A stretch of 33,045 nucleotides of DNA from Chara braunii (taxonomy: Eukaryota; Streptophyta; Charophyceae; Charales; Characeae), in contig BFEA01000241.1 in NCBI GenBank assembly GCA_003427395.1, forward strand, positions 1,376,632 to 1,409,676, read 5' to 3'. This document shows, in pieces, positions 28,000 to 33,045 of this stretch. The position numbers and the translations under genes are program-made. How positions within the stretch are numbered: position 1 is the first letter of the stretch; each line of letters starts with the position of its first letter. Below the pieces are notes generated by a model. The model made no database searches and was not told where the DNA came from. It worked only from the letters and a program-made list of their open reading frames with translations.

Positions 28000-29900
28000 A
28001 GACGTCATCAAAAAGCACAATCGAAAAGAGCTAACTAGTATTTTCCGCGGGATAAGCATGTTACAAAGTTCGTATAATCATGCAATAATCGGGTTGAAGT
28101 TTCGAGAGATCAACCCGCGACTCAGTTTCAGCAAACTAGATCGACAAAAATGCGAGGCGCCTGGCTTTTTTTTTTAGACTGCCCCATAGACTGTCTGCAG
28201 ATGTCGTGCAATATAAGGCAGATGGTATGCGCAGTGCATTCAGAACGACATATTTAAACACTCTTGCATTCTCGAACAAAATCTCATCGAGATGTGGGTC
28301 TAATCAACGCAAAAATCCACCTACAACATTTTCATGCACACATCCACTGTGGAAGGTGCGAAAATGACAATGATGCATCAAAAACAAATCGGGGGATAGT
28401 ACACACGCATCCACCGTTCACAAGACAAGAGGATTGAGCTCCCTCATATCCGGGGATTACCCAGGAAACTAATGGAGGAGTTCCGGAAGAAGTTCTTCTT
28501 CGTAGGAAACCACAAGAGTTCACTTCGGTTCTCAGGAAAGACAAACTCGCAATACATCGTCATTCAAATCAGAGAGAGAAAAGAGAGAGATGGGAGAGAT
28601 AGGCGAGAGATGTCGAGACAGGAGACACCGGAATCCGACAAAGGAACACTCGGCTTCGCAGTCATGAACTCACACCAAAAAAATGATCCGCAACAATGTA
28701 GGCGCATGCGCCGTGATCTTCCAGTATGGCCTCGGGCCAATCATCCACTCAACTCCAACCTCGTACCCGCACCGACCATCCCGGCCGTCGCATGCTAACT
28801 TTCGCCACTGCGATCGTCACCTCGCTGACGCAAGCTCGACACGGCTCGCCCGGATCCCACAGTCCGTCGTGGCGATCAAGCGAGCAACCGGCCAGCGTAC
28901 ATTCAGCCCGACAAGACTTTTCGACTCGCACCAAACGCATCACCTAGCCACTGCTCCCCGGAAACTGGCTTGCGAGTGAAAGACATAAGAGAGATTTGTG
29001 GGCGCGCTTGCGGAATTTATAGTTGCGAAAAAGAAGACAGACAGGGAAAAAAACAGAGAGGAAATCGATGTGTAAGAGGAAAAGATTCGGCGAGGGGTGC
29101 TCAAGGGAAGCCATGTTGACCCTTCGGAACTCAATGGTCAACCAATCAGATTCGTCGCGCAACAGGAAGATCCTCTTGCTCAGCGCGTTTGACTGGTGAG
29201 CGAGGGTAATCGGAGGATCAACCGGGCTTCGTGAGCCAAGGTTGAAGAGCGAGAAGGAAAGAGGCGCGAAAAGCAGCGCGAAACGGGTCCAGGATTCAGA
29301 TGATCAAGAAGGGAAAACAGGCGCTCAAAGAGTCTAGAGAGGGAAAAACAATTGCGATAGGAAAAGAAGAGGAGGGAGAAGGGAGAGAGGAGAGCACGGG
29401 GGAAGAAGGACGCGGGAAACAAGGAGGAGGAAGCTTGCATGCGCAGCGCCGACAACAAAAAGGAAAAAGGGCACCAAAACAATTACAGCTTGCCTATGTC
29501 CTACACCAATTCGAAAATTGAAATCACCATATTCGCGCGCGAAAGTCGACGCGGGAAAAGAAAGTCCTATGCCTGTCCGTATTCTCACAAAATTCCTAGA
29601 GTTTTCTCCGACGTGACCGAGAACATGCATGCACAAAAAGGACACGTCGGGTTCCGCTTATCCCGGAATTCCTCACTGTCGAGCCCGATTCCCAGTGCAC
29701 TCGTTAAGGCGCGCGTGATTTCCCATGCATTTCCCGAATTAAAAAAATCAGAATTCCAAGAATCAATAGAAGCTCCGAAAAATGGGGGCCTAAACAAGGC
29801 ACCTGAAATCAAGAAACGCGATGGGGGCTTTGTTGGGTCGGCATGATACAAAAAAGGGGGAATTGAGACAAGGGGTACGAAAAATAGCACGGGGTCGGGA
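28000..29900. other. non-coding body of the nested element
   Basis: GA-rich and unique-looking sequence with short overlapping ORFs on both strands, none with a recognised motif. Poly-purine stretches occur at 28565-28620 and 29300-29430. Confidence 0.4.
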
Positions 29901-29936
29901 AGTGGTTCGTCACAACCCACCGCCGTCAATCAGACC

Positions 29937-30253
29937 CCTAGTATCCTAATGGCGTCTTCTTTGCGGGCCCAAGCTACACTCGGCTGGGGCGGAGGTGGTT
30001 GTCCATGAGGGTGAAGCCACCAGCCCTCAGTCTTAGATCCCCAATTGACCTTCATGTCTGCTGCGAGCAAGAAGAGGTGAATGACTTGGGTGAGTGCTTG
30101 GACACTGTCTGAGTCGGCTCGTATCAGCACCGTGAGATTATCCGCAAAGAGTGATGTCACTAGTATGAGGTGGTGTGGTAAGTCTGGAATAGGCACTTTA
30201 CTGATACCGGGGTGCGCTCGTATCATCGACGCAAGGGTCTCCTTGGCGCACCG
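29937..30253 (-). pseudogene. LINE reverse transcriptase, C-terminal RT motifs
   Basis: 5'-most surviving part of the LINE. The minus strand encodes CAKETLASMIRAHPGIS, PIPDLPHHLILV, SLFADNLTVLI, HLFLLAADMKVNWGSKTEG and IRILGV, the usual order around the FADD box. The box reads FADN (Asn codon at 30139-30137), which would abolish catalysis. The upstream edge is exactly at the DIRS codon GAT (30256-30254), consistent with a 5'-truncated insertion; the downstream edge is the nested element at 29932. Confidence 0.8.
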
Positions 30254-30439
30254 ATCTTTCACGTCGAAGGTGGCAAGGAAGTCGGCGAGGGAGTTGCCAC
30301 CGCATGCTGCAATGACGTCAGTTAATGATTCATAATGAAATTTGAGAACTTAAGGTGATAAATAAGTTGGTGAATCTCAGGTCCATGATGCACCTGAGCT
30401 TGGAAGAGCTTTCTAAGACGAAGATTGGATTGACCACTC

Positions 30440-30541
30440 TTTTTTTTTGTTTTTTTTTTTTTTGTTTTTTTTTTTTTTTTTGAACAAAGCTCCATTGACA
30501 CCTGCTGGAAAGCGGGACCACTCCCTCTTTCCAGCAGGTGT
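30440..30541 (-). mobile_element. short poly(A) retroposon, copy 7 (rearranged)
   Basis: T-run with two Gs (30440-30481), GAACAAAGCTCCATTG, then ACACCTGCTGGAAAG (30498-30512) and its exact inverse CTTTCCAGCAGGTGT (30527-30541) around a 14-nt spacer. The variable hairpin and most of the second constant stem are missing; the last stem is replaced by an inverted duplicate. It interrupts the DIRS RT gene. Confidence 0.7.
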
Positions 30542-32006
30542 TTCAGAAATGGGAGGGTTGACTGTTCCAGAAATGTTTCCTTGGGACAGCGAGGTGTCGA
30601 TTGTTTCATTAATGAAGTCAAGGTGCCCTTCCGAATGGTCGTAAGGAGGAAAATGAATGGGAGGGGGGTATTTGCAGGATAGCGCCTTTCTCAAGGCTCT
30701 GCCGGACATAACCGGCCTCAGCATCTGCCGAATTTCCTCGATCTTGTCTTCATCATTGTGGGCGGTACTGAGAGACTTGAGTTTGACTCCTCTTTGGATC
30801 CAGTTTAACACATTTCTTGTTGATCTTCTGGAGGAGCTCTTGAGCAGGCTTTCCCAGGCATGCACATGATCAGAAAACGAGACTGCTCTAAAGTCTTGCG
30901 GCTGTCTGAGCCAACTTCTGGGCCCGAGGAGGTAGCACGCGGCCCGAACTGCATCCTTGCGGCTTGGTGCATGGTGTAGGCCTGTGAAAAGGTCCTGGAT
31001 ATCCCCCACTGGTTCAGTCTCTATGGTCCTTATCGGGTCGTTCTGCATGATCTCTTCTTCCATCATAAGGTCTTGAGCCCCTCTTGTGGTTTTTGTTCCT
31101 GTCCTTTTTGTTGACGTTCTCCTTTGCTGAGCTTGGTATTGGCCTGCATCCACAGATCATCCACCAGTTAAGTTGGTAATCTTACCTGATTGGCAGGGTT
31201 GGTCTTGATATATATCTCAGTTCCACCGGAAAGAAAGGCCGAAGGGGGGTAGCTTGTTGCCCCTTGAAACAGATAAGCCTCATTGAAGGGCATGATTGAT
31301 TGTACATATAATGATATATACATACATTTAAGAGAGGCAGACACCACCGCAGACGGCCGTAGGACGGAATAGGTGTCCCTAAAGGTGTGCTGATCAGTGA
31401 TTACCTCATTACTGCGTAGTATTCCCTCTTGTTCCAGGCCTTCAGAATCCTTGGTAATACCTTGGTTGCAGACAACAGCTGGGCTCTCTGCAAAAACTAA
31501 TTCACCGAGGTAGGAAACATATAACCACAGAGCTTGTGACGCAGGTCGTCAGTATCACGAACCAGTGCCTTAGCCTCGTCTTTGCCGGTTATACGGTGTT
31601 TATAATTTAGGTGGATCATCTTTGCTCTCACCATGATATCAATATGTCTGCTCCATGGGGGAGCTTCGTAGATTTGGTGAAGCCAATCTACTTTGTCGGC
31701 AGCGGCGAGGCACTTCAGCTGGACATTCTGAATTATCTTCAGGAACATGCTCTTGACTTTAGAGTCTAGACTCAACTGCAGTGGAGAGTCTTTCCATGGC
31801 CTTGGTTATCTCTCTGTCAGTGAGGTCTACGCGATCTTCCTCTGAGAAGGTGCGGGGAAGAAGTTGCTGGGGTTCTAGGTATCTTGCTTTCCGTCTTCTT
31901 TTAAGTGTCGGTTCCTTTCTTGTTACATCTGAATCACTGTCATCCTCCACAGTAATGCCTTTCTTTCCTTTCTTGCCTGCTTGCTTATCCGAAGGTCTCA
32001 GAAGGG

Positions 32007-32010
<4 letters not shown>

Positions 32011-32040
<30 letters not shown>

Positions 32041-32102
32041 CAAAACAAAACAGCTCCATCTATTGGTGGGGATCATCACCTGCTGGAAACCGGGTCCAGC
32101 GT
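32011..32102 (-). mobile_element. short poly(A) retroposon, copy 8 (lacks variable hairpin)
   Basis: Thirty Ts, CAAAACAAAACA, then the GCTCCATCTATTGGTGGGGA and CACCTGCTGG...CCAGCGT segments. GTTC occurs immediately left of the T-run (32007-32010) and right after the end (32103-32106), a possible short target duplication. It interrupts the DIRS Gag frame. Confidence 0.75.
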
Positions 32103-32361
32103 GTTCTAAGCGTCGTCCCTTTCAAGTTCCAGGAATGTTTCCTCTAAATTAACTTTGTCCTCTCTGAGGACCTTCAGGACCTTGGCTGGGTAGTAGTCGT
32201 TCCTGGGCTTGACACAAAAGGCCATAATTACTGTCGATCCAAGTGAAGGGGTCCATTTCTGCACCTCTGGATTGCATGAAGGCCCTATTGAGAAGAGGTT
32301 GCTGGCATCCGTAGTCAGAAGAGCCAACATAGTGAGTTGCTGCAGGGAGATCCACACAAGT

Positions 32362-32557
32362 AAGACTCAAAATTTGGTTGCCAATTTACCGCACGGCGCA
32401 TGCTAAGGAGGTCCGGACCTTCGTGCTAGTTTCTGATTCATGCAGCTAACGATAGAACCAAGACTCAAAATTTGGTTGCCAACTTACCGCACGGCGCATG
32501 CTAAGGAGGTCCGGACCTTCGTGCTAGTTTCTGATTCATGCAGCTAAAGATAGAACC
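32362..32557. repeat. 98-bp tandem duplication at the 5' flank of DIRS Gag
   Basis: Units 32362-32459 and 32460-32557 differ at two positions by eye. Each contains the perfect 12-bp palindrome AGGTCCGGACCT (32409-32420 and 32507-32518). The pair lies immediately upstream (minus strand) of the first Gag segment, where a DIRS promoter or terminal repeat would be. Confidence 0.95.
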
Positions 32558-33005
32558 AGCAAGTGTTTTTATCTGATGGCGGGGTATGCATTCGAGTTTT
32601 TAATAAAGATGCCGTGTTCGGGGCAGGTCGGATTGGGTTAAGAATTTGCTTGTGATTTAAATTTTAAACTTATTCCACTTTCTTCATTGAGTGATTCTGG
32701 ACAGGCCGGGGTGCGGTTGCGTATAGCAGAGCAGTCTGACTCCCCTTTTTTTTTTGTTCTTTGGGTGGTGATAAGGACTGCAGTGAGCCGGTTTGGTGAG
32801 ATTCATGAAATCCTATTCTCCCCCTCTTCCCCCCCTCCTCCTCCTTCGCCCCCCTTTTCTTTTCTTTTATTATTTTAAGACGTGCAGGCTGAATTTGGAT
32901 GGGGAGAGGAGATTGGGAATTGTGACACGAGTGGGCGGGATTGAGCTGCCGGGGTTCTAGTATTGTCCAGGGTTTGGTAAGAGTTATCCTAAGCTTTGTC
33001 AATTA
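32558..33005. other. no gene recognised
   Basis: A/T- and C/T-rich sequence between the DIRS flank and the terminal A-run. A 110-codon minus-strand ORF (32670-33002) is Lys/Glu/Ser-rich and low in complexity; I do not call it a gene. Confidence 0.4.

Positions 33006-33045
<40 letters not shown>
33006..33045 (+). repeat. poly(A) tract at window edge
   Basis: Forty As run to the end of the window. They probably form the tail of a plus-strand retroposon, or the start of an element continuing beyond; the body upstream is not recognised. Confidence 0.9.

Larger units (their letters stand above)
27190..29932 (-). mobile_element. 2.74-kb element nested in the LINE
   Basis: The LINE frame breaks after the ILGV codons at 29937 and resumes at 27189. 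GACC flanks both sides (27186-27189 and 29933-29936), a 4-bp, perhaps imperfect 5-bp, target duplication. On the plus strand the ends read (TA)TGTGACGCGCAACC and CGCCGTCAATCA, loosely inverted. Its minus-strand 3' end resembles the sequence before the PBS at 14.06 kb. It contains one recognisable coding domain (27973-27425). No transposase, RT or integrase was seen, so it is a solo LTR with an ORF, or a non-autonomous element. Confidence 0.65.
30254..32360 (-). pseudogene. DIRS Gag and N-terminal half of RT
   Basis: Gag-like and RT start of the DIRS element. Pieces in minus order: 32357-32106 (ends LERDDA); 32010-31759 (Lys-rich KQAGKKGKKG, then acidic); 31775-31497 (KVDWLHQIYEAPPWSRHIDI); an ATG-less open frame 31513-31171 (LVFAESPAVVCNQGITK to EIYIKTNPANQ); 31153-30540 (AVRAACYLLGPRSWL to QGNISGTVNP); then, after a retroposon, VVNPIFVLESSSKLRCIMDL (30430-30375), and after a frameshift KFHYESLTDVIAACGG and TFDVKD (30350-30254). 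The last D is followed by Gly-Tyr-Tyr-His-Val only at 24195, so this is the front half of the 22.7-24.2 kb gene. The Gag shows no zinc knuckle that I can see. Confidence 0.8.

Noticed and set aside
31144-31185. Possible 42-nt intron in DIRS Gag (CAG|GTAAGA to GCAG|GCC on the minus strand)
   Set aside because: Removing it leaves the frame unchanged and leads into a stop rather than into the downstream long frame, so a simple frameshift explains the break better.
32670-33002. 110-codon Lys/Glu-rich minus-strand ORF
   Set aside because: Low-complexity antisense of C/T-rich sequence, no motif, and it starts at the poly(A) tract.
1-33045. CRISPR array or phage/plasmid system
   Set aside because: No regularly spaced identical short repeats, and no bacterial gene signatures; all content is eukaryotic transposon-like.

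Overview
Eukaryotic, non-coding-dominated DNA built almost wholly from transposable elements and their debris. There are no bacterial operons, rRNAs or CRISPRs. The green lineage is suggested, tentatively, by three things: a plant-type initiator-Met tRNA primer-binding site in a Ty3 element, a DIRS-class retrotransposon whose recombinase gene points against its RT gene (an arrangement I recall from the Volvox element Kangaroo), and a plant-style LINE with a C-terminal RT zinc-binding domain. A large repeat-rich algal genome such as a charophyte would fit; this is inference. An assembly gap (16632-16991) and single n calls mark a draft assembly.

Layout. 1-1262 and 15120-16394 are two direct copies of a ~1.3 kb repeat that starts with (AG)n. 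1653-2881 is an uncharacterised minus-strand gene remnant. 3.7-4.6 kb and 7.6-9.9 kb hold copies, on both strands, of a gene-like unit with a matching GT-AG intron (250 and 261 nt) and a short hairpin whose arm sequence differs in every copy while pairing is kept. 5.2-6.6 kb is a fold-back element with nested palindromes. 6.6-7.55 kb has tandem tRNA-related SINE units joined to a U6 snRNA-like sequence. 10-11.8 kb is mostly unassigned. 11.8-15.0 kb (minus) is a decayed Ty3/gypsy element (protease, Gag, PBS), preceded upstream by an unknown conserved domain.

From 16.3 kb onward there are a LINE 3' fragment, a MITE, at least eight copies of a short poly(A)-tailed retroposon family with two constant hairpins and one sequence-variable hairpin, and then a three-level nest. 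A DIRS/Kangaroo-like retrotransposon (about 21.6-32.4 kb) is split inside its RT gene, exactly between FDVKD and GYYHV, by a 5'-truncated LINE (24196-30253). That LINE is itself split by a 2.74-kb element (27190-29932) carrying a second copy of the unknown domain seen near 14.4-14.9 kb. The DIRS gag/RT/RNase H lie on the minus strand and the tyrosine recombinase on the plus strand; the two stop codons abut at 22692-22697.

Most coding sequences are broken by frameshifts, stops or inserted poly(A) tracts, so the window is largely a fossil record. The most novel signals are the two hairpin families with apparently compensatory arms, the unknown domain shared by two elements, and the LINE whose 3' tail matches the short retroposons.
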